The notes below the pieces were generated by a model that ran no database searches, was not told where the DNA came from, and worked only from the letters and a program-made list of their open reading frames with translations. Source: JAFARE01 sp963777285 (GTDB lineage Bacteria; Chloroflexota; Dormibacteria; Aeolococcales; Aeolococcaceae). From it: a stretch of 64,000 nucleotides of DNA. Location: positions 124,001-188,000 of the forward strand of contig CAVZPR010000002.1 in NCBI GenBank assembly GCA_963777285.1. The letters are read 5' to 3'. Below, in pieces: positions 52,448-61,340 of the stretch; positions within the stretch are counted from its first letter, which is position 1; each line of letters starts with the position of its first letter. The translations under genes were made by a program, and so were the position numbers.

Positions 52448-53223
52448 CGCTCCTCGGCGCGGAGGAACACGTCGACGATGCGGCAGAAGCGAGCCGGCTG
52501 CTCCAGGTACGAATAGTGGCTGCTGCGCTCAAAGACGACGAGTCCGGCGTCGGGGATCAGCCGCTCCATGGTGTGCGCGTCGCTGAGCGGTGTCTCCTTG
52601 TCGCGCTCGCCCCAGATCAGCAGCACCGGAGCGTGAACCGACGGCAGCAGCGGCGCCAGGTCCTCGTTCACCAGGCGCACCAGCGTTCCACGCATCGTCC
52701 CCGACGTCGCCCGGTAATCCTCGGAGCCGCGCCGGTCGGCGCGGGCGCCCGCCCGCGATCGCAGCGACGCGGGCAGCACGCGCGACCGCTGCATGGCGCG
52801 CAGCGCCTTGTACGCGCGCACGCGCATCCTGTCCGCAACGCTGCGAGACGGGCGTACACCGGCGCTGTCCACGAGCACCACTCGGCGCACGCGAAGTGCG
52901 TGGTTCGCGGCCATCACGATGGCCACGCGACCCCCGTTGGAGTGGCCGATGACGTCGCAGGCGGTGACACCGAGACGGTCGAGCAGCGCCACCGCCCACG
53001 CGGCGTACTCGTGCGCCGACCAGGCCGAGGGCGGAGGCGGGGTGCCGCCAAACCCGGGAAGGTCGGGAACGATGAGGCGGCGCCCGCCGCGCAGCGGCTG
53101 CAGCACGGGGGCGAACAGTTCCCCTGATGCGCCCCATCCATGCAGGAACAGCACCGCCCTGTCACCGTCACCCTCGATGGTGAGATGCGCTTCGGGCTGC
53201 TCCGTGACCCCCGCCGAAGGCAT
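52444..53223 (-). CDS. alpha/beta-fold hydrolase in the dcw cluster
   Basis: A 259-residue serine hydrolase. The nucleophile elbow is VIGHSNGGRVAI, the acid is in LIWGERDKETPLSD, and the histidine in ERSSHYSYLEQP; the oxyanion segment is FLHGWGASGELF. No signal peptide, so it acts in the cytosol. The start ATG at 53223 leaves a 14-base gap after ddl, and the stop overlaps the MurF-like gene as ATGA. Placement between ddl and a MurF-like ligase suggests a role in peptidoglycan precursor supply, but no substrate can be deduced. The open frame upstream to 53427 lies within ddl and is not coding. Confidence 0.85.
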   Translation of the reverse strand: MPSAGVTEQPEAHLTIEGDGDRAVLFLHGWGASGELFAPVLQPLRGGRRLIVPDLPGFGGTPPPPSAWSAHEYAAWAVALLDRLGVTACDVIGHSNGGRVAIVMAANHALRVRRVVLVDSAGVRPSRSVADRMRVRAYKALRAMQRSRVLPASLRSRAGARADRRGSEDYRATSGTMRGTLVRLVNEDLAPLLPSVHAPVLLIWGERDKETPLSDAHTMERLIPDAGLVVFERSSHYSYLEQPARFCRIVDVFLRAEER

Positions 53224-53237
53224 GCGGTATCGACGCC

Positions 53238-54428
53238 TCAGGCGTCTGGCCGGCCGCGCAGCAGCCACGAGTCGATGGAGAACGTCGTGCGTTGCTTCTC
53301 CGCGTGGCGCTGCAGTCCCATGTCGATGATTCGTGTCAGCAGCTCGGGGAACGGAACCCCGGCGGGTTCCCAGAGATAGAACGCCAGCGAACCGGGCACG
53401 GTGTTGACCTCGTTGACCACGAACCACTCACGCTCGGGGCGGACCAGGAGGTCGACGCGCGCCACTCCCTCGGCGCCGATGGCGTGGAACGCGGTTGCCG
53501 CGGCGTCCTGAATGCGCTTGGTCAGGTGCGACGGGATCGGCGCGGGGATGAGGCGGCGCGCGCCCTTCATCCCGGTGGCCTCGCCCTGCTTTGTCGCCGC
53601 ACCCTTGGCCAGGTACTTGTCGGCGTAGCTGAGAAGCCCGGTCGCGACAGGTTGCTCGCACACCGACACTTGCAGGTCCTGCTGGCGGCCCAGCACCGCG
53701 CAGTTGATCTCCACGATCCCCTCCTGGGCGGGCTCCACCAGGCAGCGCACGTCATACGTGAGCGCGGCGTCGATCGCCGCGCGCAGCTCCTCCTTGGTCT
53801 CGACGCGCGTCACGCCGATGCTCGAGCCCAGCGACAGTGGTTTCACGAACCGCGGCGCGGCGAAGCGGCGTTCGATGTCGGCGCAGACGCGCTCGCTGTC
53901 GATGGCCCAGCGCGAACGGGGGATGACGGCGTAGTCCAAGACGGTGAGGCCGGCGCCGCGCAGCGCGGTCTTGGTGAGCTGCTTGTCCATGCTGATCGCC
54001 GCCGCCGCGACCCCGCAGCCCGCGTACGCCAGGTCGCTGAGCTCGAAGAGCCCCTGCAGCGTCCCGTCCTCGCCATGGCTGCCGTGCACCAGCGGCAGCG
54101 CCAAGTCGATGCGAGCGGCGCTGCGAGCGCCACCGCCCAGAAGGCCACGCCGTGCGGCAACATCCACCAGCTCGCCGGCGCCGGCCGGCTCGGGGCGCAT
54201 GGTCACCTGCGTCGCGTCGGCCAGCAGGCGATCCACGTCCTTGTAGCGCTCGATGTCGCGCAGCGCGTCGCCCGTGTACCACGCTCCGGACTTCGCGATG
54301 TACACGGGGATGGAGTGGTAGTGCTCCTCCGGCAGCGCCGCCATCGCCTGCATCGCCGTCACCACGGACACCTCGTGCTCCACCGAACGTCCGCCGAAGA
54401 AGACGCCGACGTTCTGCACGTCACTCAT
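53238..54428 (-). CDS. ddl: D-alanine--D-alanine ligase
   Basis: ATP-grasp enzyme making the D-Ala-D-Ala dipeptide. The 396-residue protein begins VGVFFGGRSVEHEVSVVTAM, with the catalytic glutamate and serine of EHEVS, then LVHGSHGEDGTLQGLFE, and RFVKPLSLGSSIGVTRV. The C-terminal metal and phosphate motif is VNEVNTVPGSLAFYLWE. The ending FYLW instead of the common SLYP-type hints at the Ddl versus VanA-like question, but EHEVS and the overall layout favour an ordinary Ddl. It starts inside the end of murB (8-base overlap). Confidence 0.95.
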   Translation of the reverse strand: MSDVQNVGVFFGGRSVEHEVSVVTAMQAMAALPEEHYHSIPVYIAKSGAWYTGDALRDIERYKDVDRLLADATQVTMRPEPAGAGELVDVAARRGLLGGGARSAARIDLALPLVHGSHGEDGTLQGLFELSDLAYAGCGVAAAAISMDKQLTKTALRGAGLTVLDYAVIPRSRWAIDSERVCADIERRFAAPRFVKPLSLGSSIGVTRVETKEELRAAIDAALTYDVRCLVEPAQEGIVEINCAVLGRQQDLQVSVCEQPVATGLLSYADKYLAKGAATKQGEATGMKGARRLIPAPIPSHLTKRIQDAAATAFHAIGAEGVARVDLLVRPEREWFVVNEVNTVPGSLAFYLWEPAGVPFPELLTRIIDMGLQRHAEKQRTTFSIDSWLLRGRPDA

Positions 54429-55335
54429 GGTGGGGCAGCAGGATGATCTCGCGCTCCAGGTCGACGCCGAAGCGAGCCTTCACGGCGTCGTGCGCGATCC
54501 CGACCAGCGTGAGCACGTCGGCCGCCGTGGCCCGATCGACGTTCACGATGAAGTTCGCGTGCTTCGGCGAGATCTCGGCGCCACCAGCGCGGCGACCCTT
54601 GAGTCCGGCGGCCTCGATGAGCCGGCCCGCCTTGTCGCCGTCCGGATTCTTGAAGACGCTGCCCAGGCTGCGCACGCCGTACGGCTGAGTCGCCTTGCGC
54701 TGAGCCTGAACCGCGTCGGTGCGCCGCCGCACCGCGACGGCATCGTCGGCGCGAACGCGCAGGCGGGCGCTGACGACCACGTGCCCCCGCAGGTCGTCCT
54801 TGAGGCGTGAGTGGCGGTAGCTGAATTGGAGCTCGTCGTTGCGGAATGTCAGCGCGGCGCCGCCGGGGGCGAGGACGGTGCAGTCCACGAGCACGTCTCG
54901 CATCTCGGTCCCGAAGGCGCCCGCGTTGCCCCAGACGCTGGCCCCGCACGTCCCTGGCACGCCGATCCCGAACTCCAGCCCTGCCAGCCCGCGACGCGCG
55001 CAGTCGAGCGCGGCGCGCGGCAGCATGCACCCGCCGCCCAGCTCGACCGTGGTGTCGTCGACCACCTCCAGATGGCGGTCGTCGAGACGCAGCACGAGCC
55101 CGCGGATGCCTTCGTCCGCGATGAGCGCGTTGCTGCCGGCGCCGACCACGGTCACCGGCACGCCGGTCGCTTCGCAGCGGCGAAGCAGCTCGGCGAGGGT
55201 CGACGCGTCGCGAGCCTTGACGAACCACTCCGCCCGGCCGCCGACGCCGAACTGGCTGTGGCGCGCCATCGGTTCCTCGCGCAGCACGTCGCTGCGTTCC
55301 TCCAACCACGACGTCACGCCGAGCTCAGCGCACAC
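54421..55335 (-). CDS. murB: UDP-N-acetylenolpyruvoylglucosamine reductase
   Basis: FAD enzyme completing UDP-MurNAc. The 304-residue protein has HSQFGVGGRAEWFVKA, the FAD-binding VTVVGAGSNALIAD, LEFGIGVPGTCGASVWGNAGAF, and SLGSVFKNPDGDKAGRLIE with the catalytic serine region, ending HANFIVNVDRATAADV. This is the shorter type (MurB type II-like). The start is taken as GTG 55335, overlapping the murC-slot stop by 11 bases; GTG 55317 is possible. Confidence 0.95.
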   Translation of the reverse strand: MCAELGVTSWLEERSDVLREEPMARHSQFGVGGRAEWFVKARDASTLAELLRRCEATGVPVTVVGAGSNALIADEGIRGLVLRLDDRHLEVVDDTTVELGGGCMLPRAALDCARRGLAGLEFGIGVPGTCGASVWGNAGAFGTEMRDVLVDCTVLAPGGAALTFRNDELQFSYRHSRLKDDLRGHVVVSARLRVRADDAVAVRRRTDAVQAQRKATQPYGVRSLGSVFKNPDGDKAGRLIEAAGLKGRRAGGAEISPKHANFIVNVDRATAADVLTLVGIAHDAVKARFGVDLEREIILLPHHE

Positions 55336-56728
55336 GCGTTGTCTCGAGCGCCCCGCGCAGCCGCGGCGCCAGCTTGTCGAAGCCACCGAGGGAGAGGACT
55401 AGCATCACGTCGCCGGGTCGCGCCAGCGCGCACAGGAGGTCGATTGCCTCGTCGCTGGAGTCGACCACGTGCACGTCGCGGGTCGGCTGCACGCGTGAGG
55501 CGACGTCATGGCTGGTCACCGTGGCGGGCCGGCCGCGCTCACGCGCCGCTTCGACGGGTCCGAGCACCACCACGTCGGCATGGGCAAAGCTGCGCCGGTA
55601 ATCCTCGATGAGACGCTGCGTGCGCGAGTACGTGTGCGGCGTGTGGATCGCGACCAGCCGGCGCGAGCCGTATCGCTGACGCGCGGCCGCGATCGCCGCC
55701 TCCACCTCGGTGGGGTGATGCGCGTAGTCGTCGACCACCGTGACACCGGCGGCGTCGCCGAGGATCTCGAACCGCCGTGCCGGCCCGCGAAAGTCGGCAC
55801 ACGCGGCCACAGCGACGTCCAGCGGCACGCCCGCGCGCGTCGCCAGGATAAGCGCGGCGCACGCGTTGAGCGCGTTGTGCTCACCGGGGAACGAGAGACG
55901 CACGGGCAGCGGCTGCTCGCCGCCGCGCAGCACGTCGAAGCGCTGCATCTCGCCGTCGCCCGCGGCTCGCGCGACGCGCCACTCGCTGCCTTCCGCCGTC
56001 CCATACGTCACAACGGGGCACGCGGCATCGGCCGCCAGCGCGGCGCACTCGGCGTCGTCGGCGCAAAGCGCCAGCAGACCTGCCTCGGGCATGGTTCGCG
56101 CCAGCGCCAGAAACGGCTCGCGATACGCGTCCAGGGTTGGGTACACGTCGGGGTGGTCCAGCTCGAGGCGTGTGACGCAGGCGGCTTGCGGCGCGGTGTG
56201 CAGAAACTTGGGGCGCGCGTCCCATGGAGCGGTGGTGTACTCGTCGCCCTCGAACACGAACGGCCCGGTGCCCAGCCGCGACGTGCCGCCCAGATCGAGG
56301 GAGTTGGACCCGAGCCTGTAACCGGGGTCCAGTCCGCCGCGCGCGAGCATGTGCACCAGGAGCGCGGCGGTTGTGGTCTTGCCGTGCGTGCCGCACACGG
56401 TGAGACGCATGCGGTCGCCCGCCGCAGCGACGTAGAACTCGATCTCGCTCACAATGGCGATGCCACGCTCGCGCGCCGCGAGCAGCTCGGGGTTCTGCGG
56501 CCTCGTCTGATTCCCGACCACGATGAGGTCGGGTGTTCCCCAGCGCTCCAGGTTCGCCGGGTCGCTGTGGTTCTCCCAGAGGATTCCCGCTTGGGCGATG
56601 ACGTCCGACATCGGCGGGTACGCCTGGTCGTCGGAGCCGGTGACGCGGTCGCCCTCGGCCAGTGCCAGCATCGCCGCGCCGCCGGCCGCGTAGCCACAGA
56701 CGCCGAGCACGTGCACGTGGCGCGTCAT
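55325..56728 (-). CDS. Mur ligase in the murC slot, Mpl-like
   Basis: A 467-residue ATP-dependent UDP-MurNAc amide ligase. The N-terminal UDP-binding domain starts HVHVLGVCGYAAGGAAML; the P-loop is VCGTHGKTTTAALLV (K117); the C-terminal domain has VVDDYAHHPTEVEAAIAA. By position it should be MurC (adding L-Ala). However, DDQAYPPMSDVI near residue 45 and FEGDEYTTAPWDARPKFLH resemble Mpl, which attaches a recycled tripeptide, rather than the EADESD of MurC. Whether it makes UDP-MurNAc-L-Ala, recycles peptide, or both is open. It shares ATGA with murG. Confidence 0.85.
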   Translation of the reverse strand: MTRHVHVLGVCGYAAGGAAMLALAEGDRVTGSDDQAYPPMSDVIAQAGILWENHSDPANLERWGTPDLIVVGNQTRPQNPELLAARERGIAIVSEIEFYVAAAGDRMRLTVCGTHGKTTTAALLVHMLARGGLDPGYRLGSNSLDLGGTSRLGTGPFVFEGDEYTTAPWDARPKFLHTAPQAACVTRLELDHPDVYPTLDAYREPFLALARTMPEAGLLALCADDAECAALAADAACPVVTYGTAEGSEWRVARAAGDGEMQRFDVLRGGEQPLPVRLSFPGEHNALNACAALILATRAGVPLDVAVAACADFRGPARRFEILGDAAGVTVVDDYAHHPTEVEAAIAAARQRYGSRRLVAIHTPHTYSRTQRLIEDYRRSFAHADVVVLGPVEAARERGRPATVTSHDVASRVQPTRDVHVVDSSDEAIDLLCALARPGDVMLVLSLGGFDKLAPRLRGALETTRVR

Positions 56729-57825
56729 GCGGCGTGACGCGTGCTGCGGCACGCGTCCGTGATCAGCTCCACGACGCGCTGCGCGGCGTCAGGCCGGCCG
56801 CAGCGTAGGCTGGCGTCGCGCATCGTCTTCCAGCGCGCGGTGTCGGCGACGATGTGCGAGAGCTCCGACTTCAGACGCTCGGGCGTGCAGGCCGCATCGT
56901 CGATCACCGCCGCCGCGCCGGCGCGCGCATACGGCCCGGCATTGAAGCGCTGGTGACCGCCCGCATGCGGGTACGGCACCAGGATCATGGGACGGCCGAG
57001 CGCCGAGCACTCGGCGAGCGACGAGCCGCCGGCGCGCATCAGCACCAGATCGCTGGCCGCGATGCGGTCGCCGATGTCATCGAAAAACGGCGCCGCGACA
57101 TATCGCCGCCGCAGCGGTCGCGGCAGACCGGCGGCGGCGCCCTCCACCGTGGGCCAGTCGAGCTCGCCGCATTGGTGCGCGATGCGCAGGCGGGGGTGCG
57201 CCTCCAGCAGTGCTCGCACGCAGCCCGTGAGCGCGAGGTTGAGGCGTCGCGCGCCCTGCGACCCGCCGGTCACCAGGATGTTGTCGCACGCATCGCGCCG
57301 CGGCGCCGGGACCAGAGCCCGCACCTCGCGGCGGATGGGATTGCCGGTGTGCACCACGTTGGCACCGGGAAGGAGGCGCGCCGTCTCCGCAAACGACACC
57401 GCGACGAAGCGCGCCCGCCGGGCGAGCAGCCGCGTCGCCCGCCCCGGGTACGCGTTCTGCTCCAGCAGCACGACCGGCACGCGCTGCAGGTGCGCCGCGG
57501 TCACCACCGGTACGCACACGTATCCCGCCGTCCCCACCACCACGTCGGGTCGCATCGACCTGACCAGGCGGCGTGCCGCGAGCGTCGCCCGGGGCAGCTG
57601 CGCTGCGGCGCGCACCAGGGTGCGTGGATCGGCGACGTCGACACCGCTGACGTCGAGCGTCTCGAGCTGCAGGCCCGCGTCACTGACGAGGCGCTCCGCC
57701 ACGCCGCCACGCCGCCCGACCACGGCGACGCTACCGGCGGGGTCGGCGTCCTGCAGCGCCTGCGCCACCGCCAGCGCCGGGGTCAGGTGACCGCCAGTCC
57801 CCCCGCCAGCGATCAACACCCGCAC
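56725..57825 (-). CDS. murG: UDP-N-acetylglucosamine--lipid I transferase
   Basis: Makes lipid II from lipid I at the inner face of the membrane. The 366-residue protein starts VRVLIAGGGTGGHLTPALAV (donor and lipid loops), with VVLLEQNAYPGRATRLLA, ILVTGGSQGARRLN, and the second-domain LVLMRAGGSSLAECSALGRP, where the donor-binding site lies, then GGHQRFNAGPYARAGAA. The GTG at 57825 is the first reasonable start. The ftsW frame runs 95 bases past it, an unusually long overlap. Confidence 0.95.
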   Translation of the reverse strand: MRVLIAGGGTGGHLTPALAVAQALQDADPAGSVAVVGRRGGVAERLVSDAGLQLETLDVSGVDVADPRTLVRAAAQLPRATLAARRLVRSMRPDVVVGTAGYVCVPVVTAAHLQRVPVVLLEQNAYPGRATRLLARRARFVAVSFAETARLLPGANVVHTGNPIRREVRALVPAPRRDACDNILVTGGSQGARRLNLALTGCVRALLEAHPRLRIAHQCGELDWPTVEGAAAGLPRPLRRRYVAAPFFDDIGDRIAASDLVLMRAGGSSLAECSALGRPMILVPYPHAGGHQRFNAGPYARAGAAAVIDDAACTPERLKSELSHIVADTARWKTMRDASLRCGRPDAAQRVVELITDACRSTRHAA

Positions 57826-59026
57826 GGTGCACCGAGCCGTGGCGCCGACCCTGCGCCGAGATGTTGCAGAGCACGCCCATGCCCACCAGGCTCGTGGCCA
57901 GCGACGTTCCGCCATAGCTGATGAACGGCAGAGGTATGCCGGTCGTGGGAATGACGCCGGTGACGGCGCCGACATTGATGAACGCCTCGATGCAGATCCA
58001 CGCGGTGATACCTCCGGCCAGCAGCGCACCGAAACGGTCGGGTGCACGCAGCGAGGCGCGCACGCCGCGCCACGCCAAGAAGAGGAACGCGGCCACCACG
58101 GATGCGGTTCCGATCAGACCGAGCTCTTCGCCGATGATCGCAAAGATGAAGTCGGTGTGCGCCTCGGGCAGCCACTCGTACTTGAGTATCGAGTTTCCCA
58201 GGCCCACCCCGGTGAGCCCTCCTGACCCCAGGGCGAGCAGGGCCTGGCAATTCTGGAACCCGGAGCCGAGGGCGTCGGCGCACGGGTTGAGGAAGTGCGC
58301 CAGCCGGTCAGCGCGGTACGCCACGAAGCTGACCAGGGCGTAGCCGCCGGCGCCCAGGGCGACGAGCAGCAGCAGCAGGTGCCGCTTGAGCGCTCCGCCC
58401 AGGGCGAGCAGCACAAGGCCCACCGCGGCGATCACGATGGAGCTGCCCAGGTCGCGCTCGGCGAGGATCAGGGCCATGAGCACCGCCATCACGATCACGT
58501 AGTCGCGCACGCCGCCGAAAGAGCGCACCTTGGCGCCGCGGTCGTCGAGCCAGCGGGCGAAGAAGAGGATCGCCACGCCGACCGTGATCGCCGACGGCTG
58601 CACCGACAAGGGTCCGATCTGGAACCAGCGCTGCGCACCGAAGTGGCGCGCGCCGATGTGCGGGATGAGCACCGCGACGAGGAGGCCGACCATGACTATG
58701 GTCAGTGGCTTGGCCAGGGCGCGCAGACGGTGGTAGTCCATGCGCACCGCAACGATCATCCCGGCGCCTCCGACCACCACGCCGATGAGCTGGTGCTCGA
58801 AGAAGTAGTTGGGGTTGCCGAACCACAGGAACCCGAGCGCCTCGGATGCGCTGTACACCATGACCAGGCCGAAGGCGACGAGGCCGACGATGACGATGAG
58901 CAGCCACCCGTCCACGCCCGCGGCCGCGGTGGCGCGGTCCGCGACGGCGAGGGCGCGGTTGGTGACGGCCCGCGCCGCGCGCCATCCGCTGCTGGGCGGG
59001 TCGAGGCTGCCGGCGCGTGCCGCCAT
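57731..59026 (-). CDS. ftsW: SEDS-family peptidoglycan polymerase FtsW
   Basis: Ten-helix glycosyltransferase polymerising septal peptidoglycan with FtsI. The 431-residue product has LVMVYSASEALGF, QRWFQIGPLSVQPSAI, AERDLGSSIVIAAVGL, HTDFIFAIIGEELGLIG, and LPFISYGGTSLATSLVGMGVL. The C-terminus NISAQGRRHG is followed by about 35 arginine- and glycine-rich residues read from the first codons of murG in another frame, so the real end may be earlier if an indel is present. The start overlaps the murD stop by one base (TGATG). Confidence 0.95.
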   Translation of the reverse strand: MAARAGSLDPPSSGWRAARAVTNRALAVADRATAAAGVDGWLLIVIVGLVAFGLVMVYSASEALGFLWFGNPNYFFEHQLIGVVVGGAGMIVAVRMDYHRLRALAKPLTIVMVGLLVAVLIPHIGARHFGAQRWFQIGPLSVQPSAITVGVAILFFARWLDDRGAKVRSFGGVRDYVIVMAVLMALILAERDLGSSIVIAAVGLVLLALGGALKRHLLLLLVALGAGGYALVSFVAYRADRLAHFLNPCADALGSGFQNCQALLALGSGGLTGVGLGNSILKYEWLPEAHTDFIFAIIGEELGLIGTASVVAAFLFLAWRGVRASLRAPDRFGALLAGGITAWICIEAFINVGAVTGVIPTTGIPLPFISYGGTSLATSLVGMGVLCNISAQGRRHGSVHRAGVDRWRGDWRSPDPGAGGGAGAAGRRPRR

Positions 59027-60384
59027 CAGTTGTGCGTCCGGCCGGCGACGGGCGTCTGGCGTGCCAGCGTTGCGAACACCTCGCCGCGGTGCTCGAAGTC
59101 GCGGAACTGGTCGAAGCTCTTGAAGCCGGGCGACAGCAGCACGACGTCGCCTGGCCGCACCACATCGCGCACCGCGGCCACCGCGTCTGCCAGGGACGGC
59201 ACCACGCTCACCGCCGCGTAGCCGCGCGCGGTCAGCGCCCGCTCCACCGCGCTTGCGCTTTCACCGTTGAGCACCACCAGACGGGCCAGGCGGACGACCG
59301 CGTCTGCCAGCGCGTCCAGCGACGCGTCGCTGCGGCGTCCGCCGCCGATCCACACGATCGGCATTCCGGCGAAGGCCTCGAGGCCCATGACGGCGGATTC
59401 AGGATTCGTCGCCTTGCTGTCGTTGACCCAGGTGACGCCGTCTCTCGCCAGGATCGTTTCCAAGCGATGCGGCACCGCGCGGAATCCGCGCACGCCGGCA
59501 GCGATGTCACCCGGCGCGACGCCCGCGAGGCGCGACACCGCAACCGCCGCGAGCACGTTGAGCACGTTGTGCGTGCCCCGCAGCTGAATCTCGTCCAGCG
59601 CGAGGATTTGCGTCGCGTCGCCGGCTTCCACGGTGACGACGTCACCGGCGCGAACCGTCGCCCCGTCGCCCCGCAGCGAACGGCCGAAAAACCGGACCGG
59701 CGCTGCGGCGGCTGCCGCCATCGCGCGCGTGACGGGGTCGTCGTAGCCCAGCACCACGCCGTCTGCGGCGTTGACCACCAGGCGCTGCTTGATGGCGGCG
59801 TAGGCGTCGAAGCTGCCGTGACGATCGAGGTGGTCGGGTGTGACGTTGAGCACGCACGCCACGCTGCAGCGTGGCGCAGCGACCGTCTCCAGCTGGTACG
59901 ACGAGAGCTCGAGCACCACCCAGTCATCGGCGTCGACCCCGTCGAGACGGTCCAGCATGGGCACGCCGATGTTGCCGCCGAGGTGCACGCGGCGGCCGCC
60001 GCGAGAGAGCACGGCGGCGATGAGTGACGTCGTGGTGGTCTTGCCGTTCGTGCCGGTGATGCCGACAACGCGTCCACGGCAGCGTTCGAACACGAGGTCG
60101 ATCTCGCTGCGGACTGGCACGCCGAGACGCCGCGACGTCTCCAGCACCGGTGCGTCCCAGGGCACGCCCGGGCTCGGGCAGATCATCACCGCTCCGCGTG
60201 CCACGTCGTCGGCGTAGCCACCGAGGCGGACATCGACCCCATCGGGAAGGAACGCGGCGCGCTCGCGCAGCGCCGGCGTGTCGTCACTGTCGGCCACCAG
60301 CACCGTGTGGCCCTCGCGGTGCAGGGTTCGTGCCAGGGCGAGACCGCTCCGCGCCAGGCCGATCACGACCACATGGCCGCTCAC
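59026..60384 (-). CDS. murD: UDP-N-acetylmuramoyl-L-alanine--D-glutamate ligase
   Basis: Adds D-glutamate to UDP-MurNAc-L-Ala. The 452-residue protein has VVVIGLARSGLALARTL, the P-loop VGITGTNGKTTTTSLIAAVL, LELSSYQLETVAAPR, LNVTPDHLDRHGSFDAYAA, and the C-terminal WVNDSKATNPESAVMGLEAF typical of MurD, with LLSPGFKSFDQFRDFEHRGE. The GTG at 60384 overlaps mraY as GTGA. Its presence means the first two residues of the stem peptide are made by the usual route if UDP-MurNAc-L-Ala is available. Confidence 0.96.
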   Translation of the reverse strand: MSGHVVVIGLARSGLALARTLHREGHTVLVADSDDTPALRERAAFLPDGVDVRLGGYADDVARGAVMICPSPGVPWDAPVLETSRRLGVPVRSEIDLVFERCRGRVVGITGTNGKTTTTSLIAAVLSRGGRRVHLGGNIGVPMLDRLDGVDADDWVVLELSSYQLETVAAPRCSVACVLNVTPDHLDRHGSFDAYAAIKQRLVVNAADGVVLGYDDPVTRAMAAAAAAPVRFFGRSLRGDGATVRAGDVVTVEAGDATQILALDEIQLRGTHNVLNVLAAVAVSRLAGVAPGDIAAGVRGFRAVPHRLETILARDGVTWVNDSKATNPESAVMGLEAFAGMPIVWIGGGRRSDASLDALADAVVRLARLVVLNGESASAVERALTARGYAAVSVVPSLADAVAAVRDVVRPGDVVLLSPGFKSFDQFRDFEHRGEVFATLARQTPVAGRTHN

Positions 60385-61340
60385 GACGCGGGCCCGGCGA
60401 AGTGCGCGTACAGCACGGTGAACATCGCTGCGATCGCCGCCGCCGCGGCGAAAGCGGCCACCAGGCGCTGCTCGCGCAGACCCGTCTCCTCGAAGTGGTG
60501 ATGCAGCGGGCTGGCGCGCAAGATGCGCCGGCCGTAGCGCCGTATCGCGGTGACGTTGACGATCACGCTCAGCGTCTCGACAACGAACACGATGCCCAGC
60601 AGCGGCAACGCCCAGAGCAGATGGAGCTCCGCGGTGACGGCGACCAGGACGCACCCCAGTGCCAGCGATCCCGTGTCGCCCATGAAGAGGCGGGCCGGAT
60701 GCCAGTTGTACACAAGGAACGCCGCGAGGGCTCCGGTGAGCGCGGCGGCGAGGATCGTGGCGTGCACGTCGCCGGCGCGCACGGCGATCATCGTGACGCC
60801 GAAGAACGCGAGACCGGTGCACGACGCCGCCAGCCCGTCGACGCCGTCCGTGAGATTGACCGCGTTGCTGGTGGCGACGAGCGCGAGCATCGCGACGGCG
60901 ACGATGCCCCAGCCGAGATCAGGCGCGCCGAGGCCGGGGAAGAACTGGTGCGTGAAGCCGCCGACCTCCAGGGCGACGCCGAGGAGGATGCCGATGAACG
61001 CCTCCACGGCGAGCTTGTGCCTCCCAGGGAGCCCCAGACGGCGCAGGCTGCGGATGTTGATGAGGTCGTCGAGACCGCCGAGCAACGCACCTCCGGCGAG
61101 CGCGAAGACGGCGATGAACCCCTCGCGGCTGCGGTCGGCGATGAGCCACGCCGCCACAGCGATGCAGCAGAAGAGAATCCCGCCGAGTGTCGGTGTCCCT
61201 TCCTTGATGCGATGTGTCAGCGGCCCGTACGCCGCAATGCGCTGGCCGACGCCGCGGCGCACCAGTTGAGTGGTCAGCAGCGGGTACAGCAGCAAGCCCG
61301 CGGCGAAGCTCACGAGCCCGACGAGCAGCGCGTGGCTCAC
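60381..61340 (-). CDS. mraY: phospho-N-acetylmuramoyl-pentapeptide transferase
   Basis: Polytopic enzyme attaching the MurNAc-peptide to undecaprenyl phosphate (lipid I). The 319-residue protein has about ten helices and the motifs HRIKEGTPTLGGILF, FALAGGALLGGLDDLIN, SNAVNLTDGVDGLAAS with the catalytic aspartates, VYNWHPARLFMGDTGSLALG and SPLHHHFEETGL. The GTG at 61340 overlaps the ftsI stop as GTGA. MraY directly follows ftsI; murE and murF, normally between them, are absent. Confidence 0.96.
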   Translation of the reverse strand: MSHALLVGLVSFAAGLLLYPLLTTQLVRRGVGQRIAAYGPLTHRIKEGTPTLGGILFCCIAVAAWLIADRSREGFIAVFALAGGALLGGLDDLINIRSLRRLGLPGRHKLAVEAFIGILLGVALEVGGFTHQFFPGLGAPDLGWGIVAVAMLALVATSNAVNLTDGVDGLAASCTGLAFFGVTMIAVRAGDVHATILAAALTGALAAFLVYNWHPARLFMGDTGSLALGCVLVAVTAELHLLWALPLLGIVFVVETLSVIVNVTAIRRYGRRILRASPLHHHFEETGLREQRLVAAFAAAAAIAAMFTVLYAHFAGPAS

